Shown piece by piece: positions 41,135 to 50,160 of a stretch of DNA of 56,687 nucleotides (within the stretch, counting starts at the first letter, position 1; the number at the start of each line of letters is the position of its first letter). The translations under genes were made by a program, and so were the position numbers. The stretch covers positions 1 through 56,687 of the forward strand of contig JAWRIT010000150.1 of the NCBI GenBank assembly GCA_040268355.1. The letters run 5' to 3'. A model generated the notes under the pieces. The model searched no databases. It saw only the letters and a program-made list of their open reading frames with translations, and was not told the origin of the DNA. Source of the stretch: UBA1367 sp040268355 (GTDB lineage: Bacteria; Actinomycetota; Coriobacteriia; Coriobacteriales; Atopobiaceae).

Positions 41135-42832
41135 ATGGGCTGGCTTCGGTGCGACGGCATGGCATGCGCGTTCGGAAACGAGCGCGTCTCCCTTAGGTTC
41201 TCACGCGACGGCAAGGCCACCTCGGTCGTGGTGGATGGGCGCGAGCTGCTGCGCAACCTGTCCGGCAACGTGCGCGACCCGGATCGCGAGCACAGCTTCT
41301 ACTGCGATTACCACGTCAATGGCAAGACGCGCAACCTCGTGCCCTCCCGACTCGAGGTGATCGAGGACGCCGCTGACCTCACCCACATCGCCTATGTGGA
41401 CGACCAGAGCGACCTCAAGCTCGCCTACCATCTCGTGCTCGTGGGTGACGAAGCCGCGGTGCATGGCTACGTGGTCGCCGGCTGCGACGTCGAGGGGGTC
41501 TCCATCAACGAGCTCCGCACGGTGTACCGCTTCGACTCCACACTCCTCACCACAGGCTACACCGCAGAGCGTCAGGGCCTCCAGCCACTGGCCCAGGTCA
41601 TGGCGGACGAGGGGGAGTGGCTGCAAGACGAGACGTATCGTCTGGCTGACGGCGCGCGCTACACAAACTCCGACGTCTACTCCAAATACGACTATGCGGG
41701 CTACTTCGCCGACAACGACCTCTGGGGCCAGTATTCGGGAGGCCGCTCTGACGACGAGTGGGGCGCCTGGTTCATCCCCCTGGACAAGAGCTGTTACCCC
41801 TCCGGCCCGCTCAAGCAGGAGCTGCTCGTGCACTACGACAGCATCATCCTGAACTACCTGACCGGTGCCCACTTTGGCACTGGTGACTTCGACGTGCCCC
41901 AAGGCTGGCGCAAGCTCTACGGGCCCTGGTGCGTCTACTTCAACCACGGCACGAACGTGGTGGCCGACGCATGTGAGCGCGCGGCGGCGGAGCTGGCGGC
42001 GATGCCGGCGCCCTGGCTCGCAGAGCCCGAGCTCTACAGCGCTCATCCTGCATGTCTTGCGGGCTCCCTCGAGCTCGCGCGTCCGGTCGAACACCCCCGC
42101 GGCTGGACCGTGGTGGCGAGTGATATGCCCGGCGACTACTTCGACCAGAAGGCTGGTCGCATCTACTACGTCACCTGCACGGAAGACTCGTTCGAGCTTT
42201 CGGGCATGCAGCCCGGCACCTACTGGCTGAGAGCCCGCCTCAACGCGACCACAGACGCACACGAGTACGACCTCGGCAGCTTCGAGCTCGGTGCGGGCGA
42301 GCGCGTGGAGGCGGGCAGCCTCGTGGTCTCCAACCGCCCACTGCCGCTCGTGTGGTCGCTTGGCGCCTTCACGGGGACCACCGAGCCTTTCCTGTTCTCC
42401 GACCAGCTCCGCAACTACGTGTGGATGGGGCTCACGCCCAAGAACCTCGTCTACCGCGCGGGCGAGGATGACGACTGGTACTACCTGCAGCGGACGGGCG
42501 GCATCTGGAGCGTCGTCTTCTCGCGTCCGGCGCAGGCGGCCGAGCGCTACCGGCTCACCGTGTGCCTTGCCGGCACCACGGCCGCCCGCATGACGGCCGG
42601 CAGCTCGCAAGTGGCGTTCTCCGCACGGCTCAATGGCACCGAGCTTCTGAACGTCTCGTTCGAGAACGACCGCGCCGCCTACCGCTCGAGCGTCACCGGC
42701 GGAAGGCCCCAGGTCATGACCGCGGACTTCGACTCGTCGCTGCTGGGGGACGAGAACACGGTCGCGTTTGTGACCGACGGCATGGTGATGTACGACATGA
42801 TCAAGCTTGAGGCCCTCGGCGAGAGCGACTGA
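41135..42832 (+). CDS. PL4-family rhamnogalacturonan lyase
   Basis: Lyase of 565 aa that cuts the rhamnose-galacturonate backbone of rhamnogalacturonan I by beta-elimination. The three-domain family layout is visible: N-terminal beta-sandwich catalytic domain (1-330), fibronectin-III-like domain (about 335-410; GWTVVASDMPGDYFDQKAGR), and a C-terminal carbohydrate-binding-like jelly roll (about 420-560; WSVVFSRPAQAAERYRLTVC). There is no signal peptide, which implies action on imported oligosaccharides; many PL4 enzymes are secreted. The ATG at 41135 has only a weak GAGAAAG site. It leads a run with GH105 and PL22 and sits behind a LacI-type operator. Confidence 0.85.
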   Translation: MGWLRCDGMACAFGNERVSLRFSRDGKATSVVVDGRELLRNLSGNVRDPDREHSFYCDYHVNGKTRNLVPSRLEVIEDAADLTHIAYVDDQSDLKLAYHLVLVGDEAAVHGYVVAGCDVEGVSINELRTVYRFDSTLLTTGYTAERQGLQPLAQVMADEGEWLQDETYRLADGARYTNSDVYSKYDYAGYFADNDLWGQYSGGRSDDEWGAWFIPLDKSCYPSGPLKQELLVHYDSIILNYLTGAHFGTGDFDVPQGWRKLYGPWCVYFNHGTNVVADACERAAAELAAMPAPWLAEPELYSAHPACLAGSLELARPVEHPRGWTVVASDMPGDYFDQKAGRIYYVTCTEDSFELSGMQPGTYWLRARLNATTDAHEYDLGSFELGAGERVEAGSLVVSNRPLPLVWSLGAFTGTTEPFLFSDQLRNYVWMGLTPKNLVYRAGEDDDWYYLQRTGGIWSVVFSRPAQAAERYRLTVCLAGTTAARMTAGSSQVAFSARLNGTELLNVSFENDRAAYRSSVTGGRPQVMTADFDSSLLGDENTVAFVTDGMVMYDMIKLEALGESD

Positions 42833-42861
42833 CGCCGCGGCCCATGCGCACGGACAGGCGA

Positions 42862-42877
42862 CCGGCCATGCGGCCGG
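42862..42877 (+). other. Intercistronic hairpin between PL4 and GH105
   Basis: CCGGCC-ATGC-GGCCGG is a perfect 6-bp stem with a tetraloop in the 66-bp gap between the two genes. It has no T-tract, so an mRNA stability or partial-termination role is more likely than full termination. Confidence 0.45.
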
Positions 42878-42898
42878 CGCAAGCGAAGGAGCCCATCC

Positions 42899-44014
42899 AT
42901 GAGGACCGCCCACGAGCCCACATGCCCCCTGCCCCCCAAGGTCTCGATCGAGCAGGACATCGACCTGCTGCTCGACAAGCTGGCCGAGATCGATGACGCC
43001 TCGGGGACGTTCCTGCTCGACTTCGACGGGCTCAAGGTGGACGACAGGAGCTGGGGCGTGTGGAATTGGCCCCAGGGCGTGGGCCTCTTCGGCGCGTATA
43101 TGAACTATCGCCTCACGGGCAACGAGAGGGCGCGTCGCATGGTGCACGACTGGTTTGACGCCCGTATGGCTGAAGGGGCCCCGAGCAAGAACATCAACAC
43201 CATGGCGCCGCTTCTGGCCATGGCCTGCCTCTACGAGGACACAGGAGATCCGCGCTACCCTCCCTACCTCAAGCGTTGGGCCGACTGGGCCATGTGTGAC
43301 CTCACGCGCACCGACGAGGGCGGCTTCCAGCACGTGACCTACGGCCCTGCGAACACCAACCAGCTGTGGGACGACACGCTGATGATGGCCGTCGTGCCCC
43401 TTGCCAAGATCGGCATGCTGCTGGGCCGTAAGGACTACGTGGACGAGGCGCGCTATCAGTTGATGGTCCACGGCAAGTATCTGATCGACCGCAGGACGGG
43501 CCTGTGGTATCACGGCTGGAGCTTCGAGCGGCGCGACCACCACGCGGGCGCCCTCTGGTGTCGCGGCAACTGCTGGATCACCATCGCCATCCCCACGATC
43601 GTCGAACTGCTTGACCTCGCGCCCGGCGACCCGCTGCGCCGTCTGCTGCTGCAGGCGCTGCAGGCGCAGCTTGCGACGCTTGCGCGGTGCCAGGACGAGA
43701 GCGGCCTGTGGCACACGCTGCTCGACGACCCTAGCTCCTACCTCGAGACCTCTGGTTCTGCGGGCATCGCGTACGGCATGCTCAAGGCGGTGCACGAGCG
43801 CTATGTGGACCCCTCCTTCGAGGACGTGGCCAACCGGGCCGTCAACGGCGTGTTGGCCCAGATGGACGAGCATGGACAGCTGGCTGGCGTCTCGATGGGC
43901 ACGGCGCTCTCCGACAGCCTCGACTACTACCGCACTGTCGGGCTCGCCGACATGCCGTACGGCCAGTCGCTCGCGGTGCTCGCGCTCACCGAGGCGCTCG
44001 TGTCGTACCGTTAG
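42899..44014 (+). CDS. GH105 unsaturated rhamnogalacturonyl hydrolase
   Basis: Cytoplasmic (alpha/alpha)6-barrel enzyme of 371 aa (YteR/YesR family). It removes the unsaturated galacturonate left at the non-reducing end by rhamnogalacturonan lyase. Landmarks are WGVWNWPQGVGLFGAYMNY, the catalytic-Asp region NTNQLWDDTLMMAV, ALWCRGNCWITIAIP and DESGLWHTLLDDPSSYLE. GAAGGAGCC precedes the start. It lies between the PL4 lyase and the first PL22 gene, an expected neighbourhood. Its products are rhamnose-ended oligosaccharides and an unsaturated uronate. Confidence 0.92.
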   Translation: MRTAHEPTCPLPPKVSIEQDIDLLLDKLAEIDDASGTFLLDFDGLKVDDRSWGVWNWPQGVGLFGAYMNYRLTGNERARRMVHDWFDARMAEGAPSKNINTMAPLLAMACLYEDTGDPRYPPYLKRWADWAMCDLTRTDEGGFQHVTYGPANTNQLWDDTLMMAVVPLAKIGMLLGRKDYVDEARYQLMVHGKYLIDRRTGLWYHGWSFERRDHHAGALWCRGNCWITIAIPTIVELLDLAPGDPLRRLLLQALQAQLATLARCQDESGLWHTLLDDPSSYLETSGSAGIAYGMLKAVHERYVDPSFEDVANRAVNGVLAQMDEHGQLAGVSMGTALSDSLDYYRTVGLADMPYGQSLAVLALTEALVSYR

Positions 44015-44049
44015 GAGGACAGGGAGCATCTGAGCCGGGAGGTGCGATC

Positions 44050-45321
44050 ATGGCAGTCGGAACGGTGGTCTCCAGCGAGCCCGTCTGGCGTCTGGACCCG
44101 ATCACGGGGGTCCGCGTCACGCGAATCACCGACCCAGCCGTCGTCTGCCACCTTGCGAGTCCCGGCATGCGGGGGACCTCCGCCGATGGCACCGTGCTGC
44201 TCATGGTGGGGGCATACGGCCAGTCCCGGCAGCTCTATGCGCACAACCTCGACACGGGGCGCGCCGTCCAGCTGACGGCAGGCAGGGGCTTGAACGAGTA
44301 CGACGGCATTCTGCTCGACGTTGACGACCGCCACGCGCTGTATGCGCAAGGTCCGGAGATCTGGCGCATCGACCTCGTCACGCTGCTGAGGGAGCATCTG
44401 TTCCACTCGCGACCGCCCTGGACCATCCACAGCTTCTCCCAGTCCTCCTGCGGTCGCTTCCTCGCGATCACCGAGTTCGAGGAGGGCTCCCTTCCGGCGG
44501 ACGTCAACCAGCAGGACTGGTCGCTTTTCTCGCTCTCCGCCATCGGCGCGCCCCACTGCAGGATCGTGTGGCTCGACCTTGCGGTGGGCAAGGGCGGGGT
44601 CGTAGTCGACGAGGAGTCCTGGATCGGGCACACCAGCATAAGCCCCGGCGAGCCACGCACGATCCTGTACGCCCACGAGGGGCCTCCCGAGCTCATCGAC
44701 ACGCGCCTGTGGGCCGTGTCGCCCGACGGCAGCGAGCGGCGCCCCGTCCGCCCGCAGGGCGCGGGCGAGGTCGTGGTGGGGCAGTATTGGCTTTCTGGTG
44801 GGGCGGAGGTTGGCTTTCTCCGCTACGAGCGTGACGGCAGCGCTGCGGAGATCCGTGCGTGCGACGTGGCGAGCGGTGAGGAGCGCGTGCTGGCGCGGTG
44901 CCATCCGTTCGCGCACATCGCCGCGTCAGCGGACGGGCGTTGGATCGTCGGCGACACCTCGGCCAGCCTCGCGCCGTTGCACCAGCAAAAGACCGGTGGT
45001 CGGCGTCCCCGTGGGGGTGCGGAGAACACCGGCTCCATCTACCTCGTGGACACCCGGGCCGGTCGGGACGTGCGCCTATGCGACCACCTCACGAGCTGGA
45101 TCGACCGCTACGGCTCCGTCCAAGACACGCATCCCCACCCACAGGTGAGCGCCAATGGCAGGTCGGTGCTGTTCGTGTCCGACGCGGACGGACGACCCGC
45201 GATCTACCGAGTCGACCTCGCGCGCTTCCTGTGGGAGCATGCGGGTGAGTGCGGCCCCGCCGAGCCGGGCGATGAGGCGCTGGTGGACGTCTCGTGGGGC
45301 TTTCCCGCCACGTACCGGTAG
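44050..45321 (+). CDS. PL22-like oligogalacturonate lyase, paralogue 1
   Basis: Seven-bladed beta-propeller lyase of 423 aa that splits short galacturonate oligomers to an unsaturated monouronate. The metal-binding signature is present: YAHEGPPELID and SVQDTHPHPQ, which supply histidines and a glutamine. Blade repeats such as VRVTRITDP and RQLYAHNLDTGRAVQL are visible. The start at 44050 follows GGGAGGTGC, 35 nt after GH105. A second PL22 gene lies at 48356 with about the same layout but a different N-terminal motif spacing. The two may prefer different chain lengths or modified ends. Confidence 0.85.
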   Translation: MAVGTVVSSEPVWRLDPITGVRVTRITDPAVVCHLASPGMRGTSADGTVLLMVGAYGQSRQLYAHNLDTGRAVQLTAGRGLNEYDGILLDVDDRHALYAQGPEIWRIDLVTLLREHLFHSRPPWTIHSFSQSSCGRFLAITEFEEGSLPADVNQQDWSLFSLSAIGAPHCRIVWLDLAVGKGGVVVDEESWIGHTSISPGEPRTILYAHEGPPELIDTRLWAVSPDGSERRPVRPQGAGEVVVGQYWLSGGAEVGFLRYERDGSAAEIRACDVASGEERVLARCHPFAHIAASADGRWIVGDTSASLAPLHQQKTGGRRPRGGAENTGSIYLVDTRAGRDVRLCDHLTSWIDRYGSVQDTHPHPQVSANGRSVLFVSDADGRPAIYRVDLARFLWEHAGECGPAEPGDEALVDVSWGFPATYR

Positions 45322-45348
45322 CGGCGCGACAAGCGCCGAGACGAGGCC

Positions 45349-46377
45349 CTAGCGGGTCGTGCCCCTCCAGGCGATGCTGCAGGGCAGCACCTGGTGGGGC
45401 TCCTCCTCGCGCTTCTCCTCGATGAGGTCGAGCAGGACCTCGCAGGCCTTCCTGCCCTCCTCGATTGCCGGCTGCTCGATGGTCGTGACGGAGGGGAAGG
45501 CGACGCCGGCCCACTCGTAGTTGTCGAACCCGAGCAGCCCCACCGTGTCGGGCATGAGCGGGTAGAGGTCCTGCATGGCTGCGTACACGTCCGGCAGGGC
45601 CCAGCAGTTGGGCGCGAACACGAGCGTGGGAGTGGTGCCGTCGACGTGCTCGCGCAAAAACGCGCGGACGGACTCCACGTCCACACTGCGGCCCTCGATC
45701 TCATATGACGCGTGGTCCAGGCCCGCCGTCTCGAGTGCGTCCATGAAGCCCGAGCTGCGCTCGACGCGCGAGCTCAGGAGCTGCGGGGGCGCGGCGATCA
45801 GCAGGAAGCGACGGTAGCCCTTCTCGACCATCTGGGTCATCGCACGGTAGGTCGCCTCGTAGTTGTCGGTCTTCACCCAGTTGGTGGAGTAGTCGTACTG
45901 ATGGCTGTCGACCAGCACAAGCTTCTTGCCGCTGTCCTCGATGGCCTGCGAGATGGCCCGAAACTGGCCGGTGGGCTGCACGATGAAGCCGTCCACGCCA
46001 ACCGAGAGCAGGCGGTCGATGTAGGCGGCCTCCTCGTCGCGGTCGTAGCCCGAGGCTGAGGCGAGCAGGCGATAGCCATTGCTGTCGGCCACCGAGGCGA
46101 TCCCCTTCACGATGCGGTTCGCGAAGGTGTTGGTCATGTCGCCGATGACGACGCCGATGAGCGAGGTCCGCTTCGCGTTCATCCCACGGGCCAGGGGGTT
46201 GGGCACGTATCCCGTCTGCGTGATGGCCCGCTTGATGCGCTCCTGGGTTGCGGTCGACATGCGCCCGGTGTTGCCGTTGAGGTAGAAGGACACCGTCGTC
46301 TTGGAGGTGTGGGCCATCTGGGCTATGTCGTTGATCGTGACGCGCCGCTTGCGCATCCCGTTCGTGCTGGTGGGCAT
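45349..46377 (-). CDS. LacI-family transcriptional regulator
   Basis: Full-length regulator of 342 aa. The DNA-binding helix-turn-helix is VTINDIAQMAHTSKTTVSFYL, whose hinge helix is PNPLARGMNAKR. The periplasmic-binding-like effector domain runs from residue 70 to the end (IGVVIGDMTNTFANRI, GFIVQPTG, LLGFDNYEWAGVAFPSVTTIEQP). The ATG at 46377 has GGGAGC upstream; earlier in-frame starts are not homologous. It is divergent from the GPH transporter at 46652 and convergent with PL22. The shared operator at 46499-46517 and 40995-41013 makes it the likely regulator of the pectin block. The effector is probably a rhamnogalacturonan or uronate intermediate. Confidence 0.92.
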   Translation of the reverse strand: MPTSTNGMRKRRVTINDIAQMAHTSKTTVSFYLNGNTGRMSTATQERIKRAITQTGYVPNPLARGMNAKRTSLIGVVIGDMTNTFANRIVKGIASVADSNGYRLLASASGYDRDEEAAYIDRLLSVGVDGFIVQPTGQFRAISQAIEDSGKKLVLVDSHQYDYSTNWVKTDNYEATYRAMTQMVEKGYRRFLLIAAPPQLLSSRVERSSGFMDALETAGLDHASYEIEGRSVDVESVRAFLREHVDGTTPTLVFAPNCWALPDVYAAMQDLYPLMPDTVGLLGFDNYEWAGVAFPSVTTIEQPAIEEGRKACEVLLDLIEEKREEEPHQVLPCSIAWRGTTR

Positions 46378-46498
46378 GACGTGCTCCCGGGTCGTGTGCT
46401 CGTAGGTCTGGATGGGTCGTAAACCAGTGTAGTGAAAACGATCTTGCTGGTCGATAGGGGAGCAGTGTCCAACAGGCCCGTCTACCTCTCTGACCCGC

Positions 46499-46517
46499 TT
46501 TGAAACCGATACCATTT
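46499..46517. promoter_or_regulatory. LacI-type operator between the LacI gene and the GPH transporter
   Basis: TTTGAAACCGATACCATTT matches 40995-41013 at 18 of 19 positions. It lies 122 bp upstream of the LacI start and 135 bp upstream of the transporter start. Confidence 0.75.
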
Positions 46518-46651
46518 CCATTGAAATAGGCCTGTACTGCGACGGGCGAACTCAAGGCGATCCAGAAAAGGTGTTTCCGATAAGGTGGTTTATAAGTAAA
46601 TTAGTTTGCTTTCCGACATCCAGGGGCAAACCCATCTGCGAGGGAGGAACC

Positions 46652-48229
46652 ATGGCAACTACGGACACGTCCGCAGGCGGCGGCTCGGTCGACAAGCTCA
46701 AGGAGAAGTTGCCCCTCCGTGCCAAGCTCGGCTACGGGACGATCGGCCTGGGCATGATGGCGAACGTCATGCTCAGCACCTGGCAGCTCTTCTTCTACAC
46801 CACCTTTGCGGGGATCGATGTGGCCGCGGCGGGCGTCATCGTCTCCATCGGTCAGATCGTGGCCGCCTTCATCGCCCCGGTGTGGGGCTACCTTTCTGAC
46901 CGCATGTACGCCACCGCCCTCGGCCGCAAGGTCGGCCGTCGTCGCATGACGCTATTGGTCACCATCCCGGGCATCTTCGTCTTCTACATCGTCCAGTTCA
47001 TTCCTGGCCTGCCACTCTGGGGTTATGCGGCCGCCAACCTGCTCTACTGGGCGTTCAACGGCGGCTTCCAGACGGTGCAGTACACCCTTCCCGCCGAGAT
47101 GACCGACAACGCCACCGCGAAGGCCCAGCTCGTCGGCATCAACCAGATTGCCGTCGCCATCGGCACCATCACGCTCTCCGCGCTCAACACCTACCTCTTC
47201 TCCGTCTGGGGCGACACCCAGTGGGACGTCTACTTCCGCATGGCGCTGATGTACGGCATCTTCACCACCATAGTGCTCGTCATTGGCTTCTTCACCATCC
47301 AGGAGCGCCCCTACGACGCCACCACCGACTTCTCTGACGCCGACGCGAGTGAGGGCGAGCAGGTCCCCCTGCTCAAGCGCATCCCGCTGCTCGTATGGAA
47401 CTACGTCTCCGCCTTCCGCATCCGCGAGTTCCGCTACTACCTTGGCATGTACCTCTCCCAGGTGATGTTTCGCTCCGTACGCGGTTCCACGCTCACCTAC
47501 TTTCTCGTCTTCGTCCTTGGCCTGCAGGCGTCCGAGGTCTCCGTGTCGCAGGGCCTGAGCTTCCTGTTCGGCATCGCGCTCGTCGGCTTCTTCATGTGGG
47601 TTAACTCCAAGGTTGGCAGCTCCAAGGCGTACCGCTTCGGCGCCGGCTGGGCCATCGTGGTCTTCCTGCTGATGTTCGCCCTCGCCCAGTCTCATAGGCA
47701 GCTCGGTCGCGCAACGACCGTCATCGCGTGGATCATCCTCACGCTGCTACTCAACGTGGGCATCACCGGTGTGGTCAACGCGACCGACTACGCCTACTCC
47801 TTCATCCCCGACGTGGACGAGATCGTCACCGGCCGCCGCCGCGAGGGCCAGTACGCCTCCATCAACTCCACCATCGACGACATCTTCCGCTCCGTCGAGT
47901 CCATCGTGATCACCAGCGTGCTGGCGGCGGCTGGCTTCGTCGAGGGCGCCACCGAGCAGCCCGGCTCTGTCATCACCGTCCTCACCTACATCTTCTGCTT
48001 CGTTCCCATCGCGTTCTGCCTGCTCGGCATCATCTTCAGCCGTCGTGTCAAGCTGAACGACCAGAATCGCGAGGTGCTCGCTGCCGAGATCGACCGCCTG
48101 CACAACGGGGGCAGCATGGACGACGTGAGCCCCGAGACCAGGAAGGTCGTCGAGGAGCTCTCCGGCATGCCCTACGAGCAGTGCTGGGGCCACAACAACA
48201 TCATCAACTACTCCCACACGGGCGAGTAG
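46652..48229 (+). CDS. GPH/MFS sugar symporter for pectin-derived oligosaccharides
   Basis: Membrane transporter of 525 aa with about twelve spans, in the glycoside-pentoside-hexuronide group. Landmarks are LGYGTIGLGMMANVML at the start, APVWGYLSDRMYATALGRKVG in the early cytoplasmic loop, and YAYSFIPDVDEIVTGRRREG with SINSTIDDIFRSVES late in the protein. The ATG at 46652 follows GGGAGG. It is divergent from the LacI regulator and is followed by PL22 and rhaM genes, so it probably imports unsaturated rhamnogalacturonan or oligogalacturonate fragments. Substrate specificity is inferred. Confidence 0.85.
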   Translation: MATTDTSAGGGSVDKLKEKLPLRAKLGYGTIGLGMMANVMLSTWQLFFYTTFAGIDVAAAGVIVSIGQIVAAFIAPVWGYLSDRMYATALGRKVGRRRMTLLVTIPGIFVFYIVQFIPGLPLWGYAAANLLYWAFNGGFQTVQYTLPAEMTDNATAKAQLVGINQIAVAIGTITLSALNTYLFSVWGDTQWDVYFRMALMYGIFTTIVLVIGFFTIQERPYDATTDFSDADASEGEQVPLLKRIPLLVWNYVSAFRIREFRYYLGMYLSQVMFRSVRGSTLTYFLVFVLGLQASEVSVSQGLSFLFGIALVGFFMWVNSKVGSSKAYRFGAGWAIVVFLLMFALAQSHRQLGRATTVIAWIILTLLLNVGITGVVNATDYAYSFIPDVDEIVTGRRREGQYASINSTIDDIFRSVESIVITSVLAAAGFVEGATEQPGSVITVLTYIFCFVPIAFCLLGIIFSRRVKLNDQNREVLAAEIDRLHNGGSMDDVSPETRKVVEELSGMPYEQCWGHNNIINYSHTGE

Positions 48230-48355
48230 CCATCCGTCCTGCGGCATCTCGCGGGGCACGGATGCGGCAGGCATGGCGGCGCGAGCGGGTGCCGTCCTGC
48301 CGCCTATACGCAGGTAGCGGAGCGGCAGGTCACGAGCGACGAGGAGGGAACGTCC

Positions 48356-49567
48356 ATGGGCATCGGAGACACCATCCACAACGAGTTCTCTTGGCATGTG
48401 GACGAGGAGACGGGCGCGCGCGTCCAGCGGCTCACCGATCCGGCCGTCACCTGTCACCACATGTACTTCTACGCACACATGAGCACCAAGGACGGGACGC
48501 GGCTGCTCTATTCTCCCGAGATCGACGGCGAACGCCAGATCTACCTGATGGACCTTGCCTCTGGGGAGGCGGTGCAGCTCACCGAGGGCGCGGGCGTGGA
48601 CGACTGGAGCGCCGAGTTCGCGAGTGACGAGCGGTACGTGCTCTACCACCAGGGCGACGCCATCTATCGTCTCGAGCTTGCCACCTTGGAGCGCGAGGAG
48701 GTGTACCGCACGGCCGAGGGTTGGCATGGTCGCGACATCAGCGTCTCGCGCGACCACCAGGCGCTCACGCTCGTAGAGATCAAGAAGGACACGATGACCG
48801 TCCCGATCGGGGGCAAGAGCTGGGACTTCTTCCGTCAGAACTGCCTCGCGAAGCCCCTCTCGCGCATCGTGTACGTGGATATGGAGACGGGTGAGGCGAG
48901 CACGGTGCTCGAGCAGCGGTGCTGGCTGGGCCATACCCAGATCCGCCCGCACGACCCCTCCACGGTGATGTACTGCCACGAGGGACCCTTCGACGTGATC
49001 GACGCGCGCATATGGCTGGTACAGCGCGATGGCACGAACGTGCGCTGCTGCCGTGAGCAGGCCGCCGACGTCATCCTCACCCACGAGTTCTGGGAGCCAG
49101 ACGGCGCCCATCTCGCGTTCGTGTACCGCGAGATGGGCGGTAGCGGCGTGGAGGAGATCCACCGCATCGATCCCGACACGCTCGAGGAGCACGTGCTCAT
49201 GCCCTGCCATACGTTCGCCCACTGCATCTGCGACCGAGACGGGCGCTTCTTCGTCGGCGACTCCCAAGGCGACACCACGCCCATCCATCTGCAGCGGGAG
49301 GAGGACATCCATGCGCGGCAGGCCGCAGGCGAGAAGCTGGATGACTATCTGTACCTCATCGACGTCGCCCAGCGTCGCGAGATGCGGCTGGCCTACCACG
49401 GCACCAGCTGGTCCGCGCGCTGGGGGACCCCGCAGGACGCGCATCCGCATCCTTGCTTCACGGAGGACGGCAGGCAGGTGATATTTGCGAGCGATCGCGA
49501 CGGGCATCCCGCTGTGTACCGGGTCGATCTGATGGACTTCCTGGCGAGCCATCCCGAGCTCGGCTAG
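48356..49567 (+). CDS. PL22 oligogalacturonate lyase, paralogue 2
   Basis: Propeller lyase of 403 aa. It has the conserved opening RVQRLTDPAVTCHHMYFYAH, CHEGPFDVIDARIW, and TPQDAHPHPCFTEDGRQ, the His-rich metal site of oligogalacturonate lyases. It acts on short oligogalacturonates, giving 4-deoxy-L-threo-5-hexosulose uronate (DKI). The ATG at 48356 follows GAGGAGGGAAC, 126 nt after the transporter. RhaM starts 17 nt downstream. The CHHMYFYAH segment is much closer to the classical enzyme than the matching part of paralogue 1 (CHLASPGMR), so this copy is the safer functional assignment. Confidence 0.9.
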   Translation: MGIGDTIHNEFSWHVDEETGARVQRLTDPAVTCHHMYFYAHMSTKDGTRLLYSPEIDGERQIYLMDLASGEAVQLTEGAGVDDWSAEFASDERYVLYHQGDAIYRLELATLEREEVYRTAEGWHGRDISVSRDHQALTLVEIKKDTMTVPIGGKSWDFFRQNCLAKPLSRIVYVDMETGEASTVLEQRCWLGHTQIRPHDPSTVMYCHEGPFDVIDARIWLVQRDGTNVRCCREQAADVILTHEFWEPDGAHLAFVYREMGGSGVEEIHRIDPDTLEEHVLMPCHTFAHCICDRDGRFFVGDSQGDTTPIHLQREEDIHARQAAGEKLDDYLYLIDVAQRREMRLAYHGTSWSARWGTPQDAHPHPCFTEDGRQVIFASDRDGHPAVYRVDLMDFLASHPELG

Positions 49568-49584
49568 GGGAGAGGAGGGGCGCC

Positions 49585-49926
49585 ATGGCCACGAGAAGGA
49601 CGGGGGACGGCCGCACGATCTCGGGCTTCAAGATGAGGCTCTATCCGGGCTTCGCCGAGGAGTATGAGCGGCGGCACAACGAGCTGTGGCCCGAGATGGC
49701 CGACATGTTGCACGAGTACGGCGGACACAACTACTCGATCTTCATCGACGAGGAGACCGACACCCTCTTCGGCTACATAGAGCTCGATGACCCCGAGCGG
49801 TACGCGCAGAGCAGTGAGACAGAAGTGTGTCGCCGCTGGTGGGGCTTCATGGCCGACGTGATGGAGTCGAATCCCGACAACTCGCCTGTCTCGGTTGACC
49901 TGCGCTGCGCCTTCCACCTGGACTGA
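49585..49926 (+). CDS. rhaM: L-rhamnose mutarotase
   Basis: Small cytoplasmic enzyme of 113 aa interconverting alpha- and beta-L-rhamnopyranose. The family motif is EEYERRHNELWPEM with catalytic His31. GHNYSIFIDEETDTLFGYIE and a paired tryptophan region CRRWWGFMADVM follow. It is about ten residues longer than typical (about 104 aa) at the N-terminus. The ATG at 49585 follows GAGGAGGGG, 17 nt after PL22, and is the last gene of this run. It supports rhamnose use by the rha operon at 34668-38600. Confidence 0.93.
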   Translation: MATRRTGDGRTISGFKMRLYPGFAEEYERRHNELWPEMADMLHEYGGHNYSIFIDEETDTLFGYIELDDPERYAQSSETEVCRRWWGFMADVMESNPDNSPVSVDLRCAFHLD

Positions 49927-50078
49927 CGGGAAGGCTTGCCTCAACTGGGAGGGCGGCATTGGCCGCTGAACCGCGCCGCCTGCCTGGGCTGGTCGGCGGT
50001 GCCTGTCGCGCCGCTCACGCAACAGGTTCGGGCGCCACGAAGGCAGGCAGAGCCGCCGCACGGCCATACAGGCAGGCA

Positions 50079-50102
50079 CCCCGTGACGGAGGTCTCACGG
50101 GG
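50079..50102. terminator. Hairpin between convergent rhaM and RpiB-like genes
   Basis: CCCCGTGA (50079-50086) pairs with TCACGGGG (50095-50102) around an 8-nt loop in the 234-bp gap between the two stop codons. It could act in both directions, but it lacks long T-tracts. Confidence 0.5.
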
Positions 50103-50160
50103 CGTCTGGTGAAGGAAGGGCGGGATTGGCAGATGGCGCCTATGCGACAGCAGGCGGCGC

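Noticed and set aside
41201..44029. 942-codon minus-strand open frame
   Set aside because: Antisense to PL4 and GH105; no domain and no start signal.
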